Below, piece by piece: positions 25,600 to 43,540 of a DNA stretch of 64,000 bases; positions within the stretch are counted from its first letter, which is position 1, and every line of letters starts with the position of its first letter. The DNA is from Salminus brasiliensis (Eukaryota; Chordata; Actinopteri; Characiformes; Bryconidae). The DNA lies in the NCBI RefSeq assembly GCF_030463535.1, contig NC_132878.1, positions 90,002,507 through 90,066,506 on the forward strand, written 5' to 3'. The notes below the pieces were generated by a model that saw nothing but the letters and a program-made list of their open reading frames with translations, made no database searches and was not told the DNA's origin. The position numbers were made by a program, and so were the translations under genes.

Positions 25600-26105
25600 A
25601 GTTGTATCCTGGCACTGCTCCTCCTGTTCCTCCTCACACAAAGGAGGAGGTAGCAGTCTTGCTGCTGGGTTGTTGCCCTCCTATGGTCCCCTGCCTGTCT
25701 CCTGGTGTACTGGCCTGTCTCCTGGTATCTGCTCCATGCTCTGGGCACTGTGCTGCCAATCCACATCGCATTGATGTGCCATCCTGGATGAGCTGCACTA
25801 CCTGAGCCACTTGTGTGGGTTGTAGACACAGTCTCATGCTCGCTCTAGGGGTGAGAGCACTGACAAAATGCAAAAGTGACCAAAACATCAGCCAAAAAAG
25901 GATGAGAAGAGAGAAATGGTCTGTGGTCACCACCTGCAGAAACACTTCTTTATAGGGGTTGTCTTGCTAATTGCCTCTCTTTTCTACCTGTTGTCTGTTC
26001 TATTTGCACAACAGTCAGTGTTGCTTCCTAACTGGACAGGTTGATTTCACAGAAGTGTGACTAACTTGGAGTTATATTGTGTTGTTTAGGTGTTTGAGCA
26101 ATGTA
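25600..26105 (-). mobile_element. Tc1-like transposon fragment (family 2), transposase N-terminal end
   Basis: The minus strand encodes a Tc1-type DNA-binding region in broken frames: [34 protein letters not shown], and upstream [20 protein letters not shown] and TSMRCGLA. The downstream flank matches the end of a common fish element: CCACCTGCAGAAACACT, TGTCTTGCTAATTGCCT, CTATTTGCACAACAG, GTGTTTGAGCAATGTA at 26090-26105. The other half of the element is missing. Confidence 0.65.
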
Positions 26106-27715
26106 TTATTTACAAATCCCAAACATTCAGCATCAAGAAAGACACACACATCTAGGGTTAACAAAGCTATCTTAGCCTAGCAGACTGAAAATGCACTGTT
26201 TGCATTTTTGTACCATGCAATGTTTGATTTCATTCCCACTAGTTATAGGTGAGCAAATCTTCAGCTTGCTAGCTAAGCCAATGTCTTCAGAAGCATGACA
26301 CTAAAACACTTACTAAAATATGTAAGAACATAATACAAAAACATAAATATCCCATATTTTAATTACTTTATGTTTACTATATACTATTTTACTATATATT
26401 ATACCATATACCACCTGATATAATCAGCTACCACGCCACATATGAACAATCTGATTGGTCACGACTCAGCTCATTTGCACAAGGAAGACCCCAAAAGAAA
26501 GCAGAGTGTGCATTTACAATTTAATGTGTCAGATAAATGTGTATACTTTTGTCTTGGCCCATTATCTCGTTTTCCTACAATGCTGTTCAGAAACTGGATC
26601 TTTCTCTGAGTCATGACTGTACAATTGGATCATTATCTATAAAAGGGGCAAAATCAAAATTGCCACAGGCCCACCTGAACCATGTGACCCAGTCCCATTG
26701 CCCACCCTGCCTGCCAGTAGCTATGCCACTGGGCAGAGCATATGTTGGTCAATAGTTTTCACGGTGATAAGATGTTTAGCTTCAGCAACATCAGTGCAGT
26801 TATCAGTATCAGGTAGTCACTTGAGCGCAATCCACTGAGCGCCGTACCCCAGTCAGTGACTGATGTCGCTGATCTGCATCTTCATAAGGCACTTTAATGC
26901 ACATTAAAGGCCCAAGCCCAGACAAATGAAGAGGAAAAATGTTCTGGGGAACGTTATGTCTCTGCAAGTTCATGCATGTCTGATCCGCCCTCTCCCTCCT
27001 TCAATCTCTCTAGGTCTATGTCTCCCTTGGGCTCAGACACCGGGGCAATTAAAAGCTGACCCCTGGATCCGGAGGGAGCAGAGAGAGAGAGAGAGAGACA
27101 CTGTCGCCCACACCCATGGACACCCACAGCGGTGTGTTTCCGCTGGGATGGCAGCAGGAGCTTTGATATGCTGTCCCCTCTGCAGCCTGCCGGTCGCCGT
27201 CAGATTTATGCCTGATTGCTGCTGCTGCCCATGCGGAGGTTTATCATGCTTTGTCCATCCGCTGGCATGCGAGCAGAGAATCTGGGCCTCAGAAGCCCTC
27301 GTCCATTGTCGTCAGCGCGCTGATATCAGCTGATTTGCGTTGACCACGAGAGTGCAAGTGGGAGCTATAAAAGGAGGGATGTTGAAACAAGTCTCCACGG
27401 TACACTTGGGCTGACCCTTGGACTAGCGGAGGTGACCCCTCCCTTCCCAGCCAAGTACTACTATCTTTAACCCTTTAAAGGAGGGGTTTGGCCATGCATT
27501 GTTGGTCTTGTAACTCCAAGACACCCATGTTTGGTGGCAGTTTTGCACTGGAACAGAAACTAGTAGCACTGTGCATATGTCTGCATGTGTCTGTTCAACT
27601 CCAACATAACATGCCTAACTCGGTTAAAACAAAATGAAAAAATAAGTATATAATTATATTTTCTATAAAATATATAAAATTATAAAATAATATATCTATA
27701 TATTCTATCATTTTA
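26106..27715. other. Intergenic region with a GC-rich core
   Basis: Mostly AT-rich, but about 26920-27480 is GC-richer and non-repetitive apart from a short (GA)n at 27083-27100. It contains GAGCTATAAAAGGAGGG at about 27362-27378, a good TATA-box match on the plus strand. No downstream exon with a recognisable product could be found. A 135-codon ORF (26926-27333) has no known domain. The patch may be a promoter or enhancer; that is inference. Confidence 0.3.
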
Positions 27716-27718
27716 TTT

Positions 27719-28085
27719 CCTCTTGAAAATCAGAAAGATGGTGGAGCTTGGCTTCCAAGTGGGGGCTAATGACTTTTCAGGCCCTATCGTAACTATGCCC
27801 CTGCTACATACTACAGACAAAAGGTCTGATCTGATATTACTCAATAAGGTACGCGAGGAATGATTTAGGTAATAATATGTGCAATGCTAACTACCAAACT
27901 TCCCAAACTTCCAAAAGTTAGTCAGTATATAGACATACGTATTGGGACACCTGCTCATTCATTGTTTCTTCCAAATTCAAGGGCATAAAAAAGCTTGTGT
28001 AGGAAGTAACAGAGTCTTTCCCCTAGATATTGGTGCATTGCTTGTAACTCCAAAACACCCAATGTTTGGTATCAGTTTTGTTCTC
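27719..28085 (+). repeat. Left copy of a local ~0.9-kb-spaced duplication
   Basis: The series TGGAGCTTGGCTTCCAAGTG, AACTATGCCCCTG, ATACTACAGACAAAAGG and TATTGGGACACCTGCTCATT recurs in the same order starting at 28634. A shorter element (TTGTAACTCCAA, ACACCCA, TGTTTGGT) is also repeated at about 27508-27545 and 28038-28070. This copy ends in a truncated TATTGGGACACC transposon. Confidence 0.75.
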
Positions 28086-28105
28086 CCTATTTCAAAATGC
28101 CTGCC

Positions 28106-28109
<4 letters not shown>

Positions 28110-28136
<27 letters not shown>
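28110..28136. repeat. (TA)n microsatellite
   Basis: Thirteen or so TA units between the two duplicated segments. Confidence 0.85.
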
Positions 28137-28143
<7 letters not shown>

Positions 28144-28633
28144 ATGGTGAACTGCGACACTGATTGAAGTGAGTTATGTGGGTTATTTACAGGTTGGGGA
28201 GGCCAACTGGCAAACATTTTGTCCCAGAGACATGGCTATACTGAGGATTCTGTTCACTGTTCATCAGCCTTATCAGGGTTTTTTTATGTTTCTGAACTTG
28301 TCGATATATAAAGAATGAACCACACTCACCTGCATTGACACTTCTTTGGAGTTCATATTGAAAGTTCCCATGAACGACTACTGAATGCAAACATAGCACT
28401 TGATATATTTGTTTAACCCCTTAAATTGAAGCTTACGGTCTGAACTTCAAACACAATCGCATATGAATATGTAAAAGCTGCCTCAGCATCTGCCAAAATG
28501 TATGCTTCAGAAGTCCTATTTGTATATTTATGGTGGTAAAGGGCACAAGAATGCAGGAACACAGATCCTTTAGATTCATCCCATATTACAAGAGGACATA
28601 AAGATTTTACATAAAGAAATAACATTTTTCCTT

Positions 28634-28792
28634 CCTCTTGAAAATTAGAAAGATGGTGGAGCTTGGCTTCCAAGTGGGGGCCTCTGCCTTTTCAGGCCCT
28701 CCCATAACTATGCCCCTGATACATACTACAGACAAAAGGTGTGGACTGATATTACTCAATAACTGAACATGATTTGCAAATTCCAAAAGTTA
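28634..28792 (+). repeat. Right copy of the local duplication
   Basis: Matches 27719-27920 with scattered substitutions and a small deletion. It runs directly into the transposon at 28793, as the left copy does at about 27925. Confidence 0.7.
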
Positions 28793-29061
28793 CAGTCGAT
28801 GGATTAAAAAGTATTGGGACACCTGCTCATTCATTGTTTCTTCCAAATTCAAGGGCATTAAAAAGTGGATTCCACTAGATTATTTGATTGCATTCATCAA
28901 CAATTAGCAATGTCAGGACAGCCCAATAGCCCACGCCTGGCATTAGGCATGGTTCTGTTCTAGAGAGTCTTATTCTATACTATTTGCAATACTTCTCTAC
29001 AGAGACTAAACAAGGTTCATTTATTAGAGGGGGTTGCCACAGACATTTGGACATGTAGTGT
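28793..29061. mobile_element. TATTGGGACACC-family nonautonomous DNA transposon (best copy)
   Basis: The left end has AAAAAGTATTGGGACACCTG; the right end has ACAGACATTTGGACATGTAG. In fuller copies as I remember them, the interior runs through GATTTGATTGCATTCA, TAGCCCACGCCTGGCATTAG and AGAGTCTTATTCTAT. Here the middle is deleted. No coding capacity. Confidence 0.65.
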
Positions 29062-31228
29062 TCATTAGCCTTGTAGCTCCAGTGAAAAACTGTGAGAAGC
29101 CATCTCTGGACACCACACATGTCTTGGCTTTTGTGGTGGATGCCTCAGCAGGGCCAGAATTTGCAGTAGTTAGGCCTTGGGCTGAAGGAGTTAACATCAC
29201 ATCCTCCAATTAATCAAATCACATGCGTGGTGTCGCCGGCCGCATGTGTGCCAGCTGCCCATAAGGGATTCCTGTGCCGGCTGTGTTGCAGCACACACAC
29301 ACTCACATGCACAGACACACACGCTCCACCCTAAGGGTCTCGTCTTTGGCCGTCGGCAATTAGAGGTAATCGCGGGAAGTGAATTAGTGTTATCAGTGGA
29401 CAGAGAGGCTGCAGCTGGTGCAGCTGAACCCCACCGCAGTCACGTAGAGTAGAGGCCCTCGGGTGGCATGCCCTCGGAGGAAAATACGTATGCTTTACCA
29501 TCCTTTCATATACCGACAAGCACGTACACACACATACACACTGGAGAGGTCATTCCGCCACACTGACCCATATTTAGAAAACCTCTCAGACTGAAGCACA
29601 AATTGAGTTAGGGAGTGGGGGGCCGACTAACTTAATGATAAGCACCCCCATTTCTTCCTTTTTTGTGAGCTCTACATCAGTAGCTACATTTCCACTGACT
29701 CCTGTCCCAAATGAAGACGTTTATAAAAATAAAAAGGGCAAAAAAAGACTTTTCCTAAAAAAAGGTTTTGCCTAATGACATAATTTACTGCAGAAGACTG
29801 CTGCTGCAAAAGTTTTGGCTGAAGAAAGTTCTTGGCTGGTTTCCATCTCTATGTTCATTTATTATGTAAATTCTGTGCCTTTGGCTTTCCCAAATCTGTT
29901 GGCAGACCCTAAAATCCAGTCATGAAAACATGATATTTATTTCCATCTGAGCCCTTAGACAAGATACCTAACATCCCTGCTGTAAAGAGCAGTCAAAGCC
30001 ATTTCCATTTAGAAAAACTGACCCTTTTCTGGACCTTTCTCTCTCTCTCTCTCTCTCTCTCAGCAGTCTATGTTTGTTTTGCTGCATCCTTGTAACATAA
30101 GGGTTAAAGTAGACTGCATATGCTAAGCGACTTGATTAGGGCTAAAGTCAAGAGGTCAGGAAAAAACACAGGCTAATCCATAATCCAGGTAACGGAACAA
30201 AGAGGGCCCCAACACATCCAAGACTGGCAGTAAACCAGTGACTTCACCATGAACACCCAAAACTGAGGTGCTTAAGTGGAGTCCTAAACAGTCCAATCAT
30301 GAACAGCACCTGTGTGCTGGAGATGAGCCTCAGGTGAAGGGCGGAGCTTAGCCCTTGCACATTGGCCTACTGAGGCCAGCAGAGGGAGACATTACAATCC
30401 CAAACCACACAATTCTACAGTTTACCACACACACACAAACAAATGCTTATCTAATGGTTGTAAATAATTTTCATATAGTCAACAATGCAGTGTGCTAGTG
30501 TATGCAGATTTTGTGTTGGCTGTGAGAAGCATGTGAGGACAATCTGCTGCATGGCACTCATTTTTTGTTTGTTTGTTTGTTTGCCTGCATTCCAAATGCA
30601 GGTGCAACATTTCTGGTATCTAAAACCTGAGAAAAAAATCCTCAAAATGTATTTATTAATTATTAAGGATTTATATCAAGCAAGCTTTTTGAAGCGTTAT
30701 AACACTTAATACGATTGATTATGTATAGAAACTTAGCCTATATCAGTTTTTGCCTTTGATATTCTAAAAGATGCATGAGAACTAGGACTGAATCCTAGAT
30801 CAGTTCTAAAACTCCCCTTTAAATCCTGAAATAAAGCATTTATAACCCATAATTCTAGTTATGGGAACATCCTATATAGTACTGAACAGAGAGTTCTTTG
30901 AACCCACACAACTGCCGTGGAGAGAGCAGTGAAGAGTGAGAGCTGCACATTGTGGGGAAGCCAATAAAGCTGGCAGACGCTAGCTTAAAGCTAACCCTAT
31001 GGGACCCTACTACAATCTCCTCAGCTAGCTAACCACATACTACACAAACTAGATACAGGAAGGACCCAGAGAGGATAGAAAATCGGCGTGTATCAGATTA
31101 ACGGTGGTAAATAGGCATGTAAAGCTTTTTTCACCAAAGCTTTACATGCCTATACAGGAACACAGATCCTGTATTATACTGTTTATACTAACAAATGCTC
31201 AATAAATGCATTATTTGGGACTTAAGTA
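29062..31228. other. Intergenic region
   Basis: A GC-richer unique patch lies at about 29080-29460 with a short CA-rich run near 29290-29325. A (CT)n run is at about 30040-30061 and a TTTG run at about 30561-30580. A perfect 17-bp hairpin is at 31112-31152. No gene is supported. Confidence 0.4.
31112..31152. repeat. Perfect inverted repeat (17-bp arms, 7-nt loop)
   Basis: TAGGCATGTAAAGCTTT, loop TTTCACC, then AAAGCTTTACATGCCTA. It lies about 75 bp left of a Tc1/mariner-type element and is not part of that element's terminal repeats. Confidence 0.85.
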
Positions 31229-32773
31229 CAGTGTGTGCAGAATTATTAGGCAAGTTGTATTTGAGAGGATTCTTTTTATTATTGAACAACAACTATGTTC
31301 TCAATCAACCCAAAAGACTCATAAATATCAAAGCTTAATATTTTTAGAAGTTGGAGTGGGTTGTTTTTAGATTTGGCTATCTTAGGAGGATATCTGTTTG
31401 TGCAGGTAACTATTACTGTGCAGAATTATTAGGCAACTTAATAAAAAACATATATACCCATCTCACTTGTTTATTTTCACCAGGTAAACCAATATAACAA
31501 AATGTAGAAATAAACATTTCTGACATTCAAAAACAAAACCAAAAACAAATCAGTGACCAATATAGCCACCTTTCTTTACGACAACACTCAAAAGCCTTCC
31601 ATCCATAGATTCTGTCAGTTGCTTGATCTGTTTACGATCAACATTGGGAGGCTGTGGTGTCTGCTGCACACAGACATTGTTCAGAGAGGTTTTCCATCCC
31701 TGTAGATCTCACATTTCATGAGGGACCACAGGTTCTCTATGGGGTTCAGATCAGGTAAACAAGGGGGCCATGTCATCATTTTTTCTTCTTTTAGACCCTT
31801 ACTGGCCAGCCACGCTGTGGAGTATTTGGATACATGTGATGGAGCATTGTCCTGCATGAAAATCATGGTTTTCTTGAACGATACCGACTTTCTGTACTAC
31901 TGCTTGAAGAAGGTGTCTTCCAGAAACTGGCAGTAGGTCTGGGAGTTGAGCTTCACTCCATCCTCAACCCGAAAAGGTCCCACAAGTTCATCTTTGATTA
32001 TACCAGCCCATACCAGTACCCCACCTCCACCTTGCTGGCGTCTGAGTCGGAGTGGAGCTCTCTGCCCTTTACTGATCCAGCCTCGAACCTATCCATCTGC
32101 CCCATCAAGAGTCACTCGCATTTCATCAGTCCATAAAACCTTAGAAAAATCAGTCTTAAGATATTTATTGGCCCAGTCTTGACGTTTTATCTGATGTTTC
32201 TTGTTCAAAGGTGGTCGTTTTTCAGCCTTCCTTACCTTGGCTATGTCCCTGAGTATCGCACACCTTGTGCTTTTTGATACTCCAGTAACGTTGCAGCTCT
32301 GAAATATGGCAAAACTGGTGGCAAATGGCATCTTGGCAGCTTCACGCTTGATTTTCCTCAATTCATGGGCAGTTATTTTGAGCCTTTTTTTTTCAGAACG
32401 TTTCTTGCTACCCTGTTGGCTATTTGCCATGAAACGCTTGATTGTTCGGTGATCACGCTTCAAAAGTTTGGCAATTTCAAGACTGCTGCATCCCTCTGCA
32501 AGACATCTCACAATTTTGACTTTTCAGAGTCCGTAAAATCTCTCTTCTGACCCATTTTGCCAAAGGAAAGGAAGTTGCCTAATAATTAAGCACACCTTAT
32601 ATAGGGTGTTGATGTCATTAGGCCACACCCCTTCTCATTACAGAGATGCACATCACCTGATTTACTTGATTGGTAGTTGGCTTTCAAGCCTATAGAGCTT
32701 GGAGTAGGATAACATGTATTAAAAGGATGATGTGATCAAAATACTCATTTGCCTAATAATTCTGCACACAGTG
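31229..32773 (-). mobile_element. Tc1/mariner-type transposon (family 3), TA-flanked, 1.5 kb
   Basis: Flanked on both sides by TA. The terminal repeats are CAGTGTGTGCAGAATTATTA at the left and, read from the right end, CACTGTGTGCAGAATTATTA. Inner copies of GTGCAGAATTATTAGGCAA occur at about 31418-31436, which suggests a doubled repeat at the left end. It encloses a broken transposase gene on the minus strand. Confidence 0.88.
31550..32555 (-). pseudogene. Broken transposase of the family 3 element
   Basis: Starts MGQKRDFTDSEKSK at 32555. A one-base deletion near 32512 then shifts the frame to MRCLAEGCSSLEIAKLLKRD, the helix-turn-helix region. The catalytic part follows: KVLWTDEMRVTLDG carries the first Asp, FMQDNAPSHVSK the second, and [18 protein letters not shown] the third acidic region. 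In-frame stops occur after LDGADG, after EDTFFKQ and after DGKPL. The natural C-terminus is KKGGYIGH with its stop at 31550. Inactive. Confidence 0.85.
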
Positions 32774-32775
32774 TA

Positions 32776-34840
32776 CAATATTCTGACACCTAAAACCTTT
32801 TCTGTATGTAGTGGATATTGTTTGCCGTTATTCGCAGATTAATCTTTTATTAACTAAATGGCAGAAGTGCTGAATTGCCAAGGTCACTGTGGAACAATGG
32901 AGGATCACTGTGACCTGACCTGCATGGACCTCTATAGGAAAAAAGCTCTTCCTGCATTAGTGAGCGAGCCGTATGGCCACTTTCCTAAAATAGATATTCT
33001 GCAATTGTATATTAGGCAACAGGATATTTCCACGACTTCCTTGCCTACTAATAGTCTCAGCAACAACGCCTCCCACCTCCACACTCACCCAGACACACGG
33101 GCGCAGTGCTGTTAAATAATGCAATTCATACACCACAGTTTCAGGCCACGGAAGAAGTGAAGTTGAAGTAACTTGTGATAGTAAAGGATGAAACATGAAT
33201 CTATTGGCAGCATGCCTAATGCCTGTGTGGGGTAGAGAAGTATAAACCCCAGCACTGAGCTGTGGAGAAGTGGAACTGTGTTCTCTGGAATGATGATGCT
33301 CCATCCAATACAATTGGAATGAGTTAGGAGTTGGAAAATAAAAAATGAATAAGCAGCTGTCCCAATACTTTTGTCCATGTATTGTATATGTAATTGTTTA
33401 GGCAAATGTGTGAGCCCGAATTTAAAATGTAATGTTTTTTTTTATCTTAATTTAATCTTAAACTGAACTGACAGCAGCTGTACATTTGCAGTTTACGAAA
33501 TTGGCATGACCGAAGCTTGACCAGAAAACACACACAGGCCACAGGCTTCACACACAGGCCACAGGAAGACCGTCCTGGACTCCTAGCCAAAATATTCTCC
33601 ACCCACCCTATTCTACACCCTCTCCTATCTCAGGGTGTGGTCCACACTAGTAAAATGACACTAAGGTGACACAAATATTTTGCATATAACTGGGAGGACG
33701 CAATGGAGTGACTGGACCCACTAGCATAACCACAGAAATACTTACGACAGTACAGTGCTGCACACTGGGTTATGAGAAAAAGTGTCAAACTGGGGTGGTT
33801 GGTGGTAGTGGTGTGACTGGTGTGTGCAGCTTGATTAGCCATAGAAGTAACATTACTCATTAAATCTAGGTTTGGAATCTCCTGTTTTGTCATTCGTGTT
33901 CTTTTGACTTTCTCGTTCCCTATCGTTGCTATCCGCAAAAACCTTGTACCTTGTAAAATTACTTTAATAAATTATTTTTACAATGTATTAAGGTTAAGGT
34001 TCGTTGTTTACACAGTGTAAAGGTTGCTCAAGCAGCCTCAGCCATGCACCACAGGCCTAAAGGGATTCTAGCACTACTCAGGAGCAGGAGAGTAGACGCA
34101 CTGCAGTTCCTATAAATACAAAATATGCATTTGCACAATATAGAACAGGGTTGGGCTTTGTATTACTGGAAAGCTGGCCAGGACAAATGCAGGAGCTCAG
34201 AAAGTGTAAGTGAAATTGAGCTCACTTCAATTACTGTTGTTGGTATCATTTAATTACTGAACTCCAATGTTCTACTCAGTTATACTAAGTTATTTAGTAC
34301 CTCGAGTACTTCTACTTATGAGTAAGGGTTACTTTACCTTCTTAGACATGTCCTAGAGTGGTCAGGTGGTCTTCCAGGGTTAAATCTCTGCTGGCAGGGA
34401 GTTGAACTGACACTTGTTGATCTTCTCCTCATATGAAAAACTCCCCACGTGGACACAAGCCCCACTGACAGCCGACATGAGTGTCATCCAGGAGATGGCA
34501 GCATAGCTCTGAGCTGAAGAATGTCATGCAGTCTTAAAAGCCTCACATTCACTACCACAAAAGTTGCAATGTAGAAAACAGTGTACCAGCCCATGGTCCT
34601 GTGGTCAGAAACTGACCAATGGTGGTAAGGTGGTGGTAGGTGGTAAGGTGGTAGAACAGACGAAAGGATACACCTATATAATTGACCTATATAATTTTAA
34701 GACATTCTGTCTTAAAAAGTCAAGGTTCTTTTTAAAAGAGATGGCCAATCTACGGCTCTATGATGTGTTAATGTATAATAAGGAAAAAAGACTTTTCTGA
34801 TAAATTTTAATAGAAAACACAGAATCATTTCTACATGGTG
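32776..34840. other. Intergenic DNA left of the sulfotransferase cluster
   Basis: Contains a transposon fragment at 33180-33385 and short GGTGGTA-type repeats at about 34615-34655. No ORF in this stretch shows a known domain. Confidence 0.4.
33180..33385. mobile_element. TATTGGGACACC-family transposon fragment
   Basis: Contains AACATGAATCTATTGGCAGC, GCCTAATGCCTGTG, GTATAAACCCCAGCA, TGATGATGCTCCATCCAATA. The terminal end reads TGTCCCAATACTTTTGTCCA. This is the opposite orientation to the copy at 28793-29061. Confidence 0.7.
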
Positions 34841-34844
34841 GGAT

Positions 34845-35694
34845 TGTCTAATCTGAGATGTCTCTTACCCACCATCATTAAACAAATGTGTCTATAAAAT
34901 GTACTACTGAATGTGCCTCAGTATGAAAGGGTTTAGAAGATATTACTAAGAAGTTTAGAGCAGCCAGCTTTAGGGTTACCTGCTGGCACGTATATGATAT
35001 GCACGTGTTAAGTAGAGGAACTTTTATCAGCAAATGCTGTAACAGTACCAGTATAATAGGGATACAGGATAATGTCCACCCACCAGTCAACATGATCAGC
35101 AATCAAGGTATTGCTTTACATATTTACGTATGCTTTGCTAGTGGTGTATGGCTTTGGTGTGTATGTGTTTATTGTCTCTGTCCAATGAAAAACATGCATC
35201 TTCAAAACAGCAACTTTACAGGAAAAGGAACTTTCAGTGGAAGTCACTGAAAAAGAATTTATTTCAAGTGATTTTGGAGCATTTCTATTGGCCTATTCAT
35301 CCAGAATTATTTACACAGTGTACAGAGCAGCTACATGGTTAAAATCATGGACAAAGCTGAAATGGACAAACCTGCAGATTCATGTTTTCATTGGACATCA
35401 GCGATTAGTAGGTTAGCTTTGCCATTGGTGGTCCTTTTCTGTTACACAGAACTCTTTTGGCAACCTTTGCTATCCACAAGAGTTACAGTTGTGTGTGAAT
35501 GCTGTGTTGCATCAAAAAACAGATGAAGGGGCTCCATTCCACTGCACTGTTGCAGACCTTATGCAAGTTAAACTGACCAAAGAAACAATCCTCATCGTAA
35601 CTGATATTAGAACTGGTAGGAATTAAGTGATGTTATAAATCCGTGCTTGGACTAGACTGTCACAACTGTTGACTTCATTAAAGCAAATGTATTT
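34845..35694. repeat. Duplicated downstream flank of sulfotransferase copy A
   Basis: Matches 55890-56585 and, in part, 45640-46011: GCAGCCAGCTTTAGGGTTAC, TAGAGGAACTTT, AACAGTACCAGTATAATAGG, GGGGCTCCATTCCACTGCAC, GCAAGTTAAACTGACC. It marks the left limit of the segmental duplication near 34845. Confidence 0.7.
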
Positions 35695-41346
<5,652 letters not shown>

Positions 41347-41625
41347 AACGACACCCTGCAGCACAATGAGGTCCTGTCAGAGGTAGTTTTTAAGTTTCAG
41401 TAATAGAAAGCTGTTTTTTCAACCCTCATATATCAGATCATATAAATAGAGAGGAAAGAGCTAGTGCTGTTTATGTCCTCCCAAACCCTCCAGAATTCCC
41501 TCCTCCGAAATTGGAATTTAGAGGGAGAAACTTGGACTTTGTGCTCTGGTATTGATCGCCAGTAACACCTTAAATAGTGCTGCGGTTATACCATTGAGTC
41601 GACTGCAGATGGCGCAATCACAACG

Positions 41626-41630
<5 letters not shown>

Positions 41631-41682
<52 letters not shown>
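41631..41682. repeat. (GATA)n microsatellite
   Basis: About 13 GATA units with one AATA variant, 285 bp upstream of the copy A start codon. Confidence 0.9.
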
Positions 41683-43389
41683 GTGTGTGAACTGCTTCAA
41701 GCCTACTTACAGAATATACAGTACCTGACTTTCTGAATATGACCTGTGACAGTGCTGTCTATGACGTGTATTTGTTCCCTGCCTCCCTATTACACTTGAT
41801 GTGAGAAATAAAAAATCATTAGACATCTAATGATCATCATTTTTACAGCTGTATCTCATGAATCACAAAATTGCTCATGAATTGGAAGGAAAGATAGAAA
41901 AACTACTATAGAGCTGCATTTTGCAGGTTTACAGTTACAGACAACCTAGACTTTGTGCTCTGGTAATAAGACAATCCTGGACTTTGTGTCCTGCTGCTCT
42001 AATTCTCCAGAGCTTTTCTAGTTCAAAGTTGTGCTTTAGACAGACGTTTAAGGCACAGGGTAGGATTTGTATTATTTGTATACACAAGTTTCAAGTCCTG
42101 AATGCATATAATCTTGTACTCCTCCTAGGACTATTTTACTGCTCTGCCTGTTTGATTGTCACCACTTGCCACCCATGTGAAAAGTTTATTATCCCCTAGA
42201 CAATTGTCCCATAGACTTACACTTCATGTAACTGGACATTAGCCTTTAACATTCCCACCATACTTCACCATATCCTACCATATATTGTGAAATTGTGAAA
42301 TTACTGCTGTTTTGGCGTAATCACCTTTTATAAAAGTCGAAATACTCTACAGTTCGTTTGTATTTATACAAAACAATATTTTACAGATAACACAGTCACA
42401 CAGTGCACACTACAGGTAGTTTAAGCAAGACATGGACAAGTAATGCTACAGACAATTGTGAAGTTGGTGGTGTGGGCATGTTAAAACAGTAATGAAGCTG
42501 CAAGTAGATATTGCGAAGAATCTGAAGGGAATAAATTCACAATGAAGAAAGATAAACATATGTATAAATAATCGAATGAAATTCCTCACAATGAAGAGTA
42601 AAACTATTCAAATGATGTTTATATTAAACATTATATTTATTATATTTATATATTATTGTGTTGCCAGTTTATTGGGTTAATACCTTATAGTTACACTGAA
42701 TGTCACAAGCACACTGACAATATAGCTGCATTTTGCAGGTTTACAGATTCGTTTTACCATCAGGTCAACACTGACCATTGCTCACTTGGGTCATAGACCA
42801 CTCCCAGCACAGCAGTGACTTCAACACAGTAGCGTGTGCTTTGAAACTTTGCTTTTAACACTCCCCCACTCTCCAGCTCTTGTTCAGAAACTCCCTAGAC
42901 GTGATAAGCCTACCCAAATGGATCTTAACTAAAAATGGTGTGTATTGTTATAAGGTAGTGTTGAGAACCTAGTCACACTGCTCCTACATTAGCTGCAATT
43001 CTGTGCAATAACCTATAGTAAGTGAAAAGCAAGCATATAAGACAGCCTAACATTACACTGATTTAGGGTCTGTTCCTCCTACAGTACTTAGCTAGTACTG
43101 ATGAAACTGTAGCACAGAATAAAAGCCAACTTCTACAAGCAATGATATCTAAATGGCTGCTGCATGATGTGCTTAGGCTGTGTATAGGCAGCAAGATAAC
43201 CTTACAATTACAATGGCATTTCTTTTTGAATATGAATTATTTTTTTTAATTATTAGGTTTTAAAATTTTTCTGAAATCTTTAATTATAATACCTTTCATT
43301 TCTGTTAATTTGTTTGTGTGGGCAAAAGAGTACGCATCAGAAAAACACATTATACTGTGAAGTTATTATGATTGGTATAATATATTAAA

Positions 43390-43540
43390 ATGGTACAAGA
43401 TTAATCTGAGATGTGAGGTAATCACAGAGCCCCACACAAAGCCCCAGCAGTTCAGTTACAGGCAAACGGATAGCCCTTGGGAAGGTCATTTCATGTAAAC
43501 ATTCAAACTACTGTATGTATAATATATATATATATATATA
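43390..43540 (-). pseudogene. Decayed copy of the tmem147 penultimate exon
   Basis: Aligns by eye with 62897-63050: GATTAATCTGAGATGTGAGG, CCCCAGCAGTTCAGTTACAG, GGGAAGGTCATTTCATGTAA and CATTCAAACTACTG. Translation on the minus strand is broken by stops and small indels, and the neighbouring tmem147 exons are not adjacent. It is a nonfunctional by-product of segmental duplication. Confidence 0.8.

Noticed and set aside
26926-27333. 135-codon ORF on the plus strand in the GC-rich patch
   Set aside because: Low-complexity Cys/Pro/Arg-rich translation crossing a GA repeat; GC richness alone lengthens open frames.
30130-30370. Possible LTR-element fragment
   Set aside because: Looks repeat-like, yet no terminal repeats, primer site or protein could be identified.
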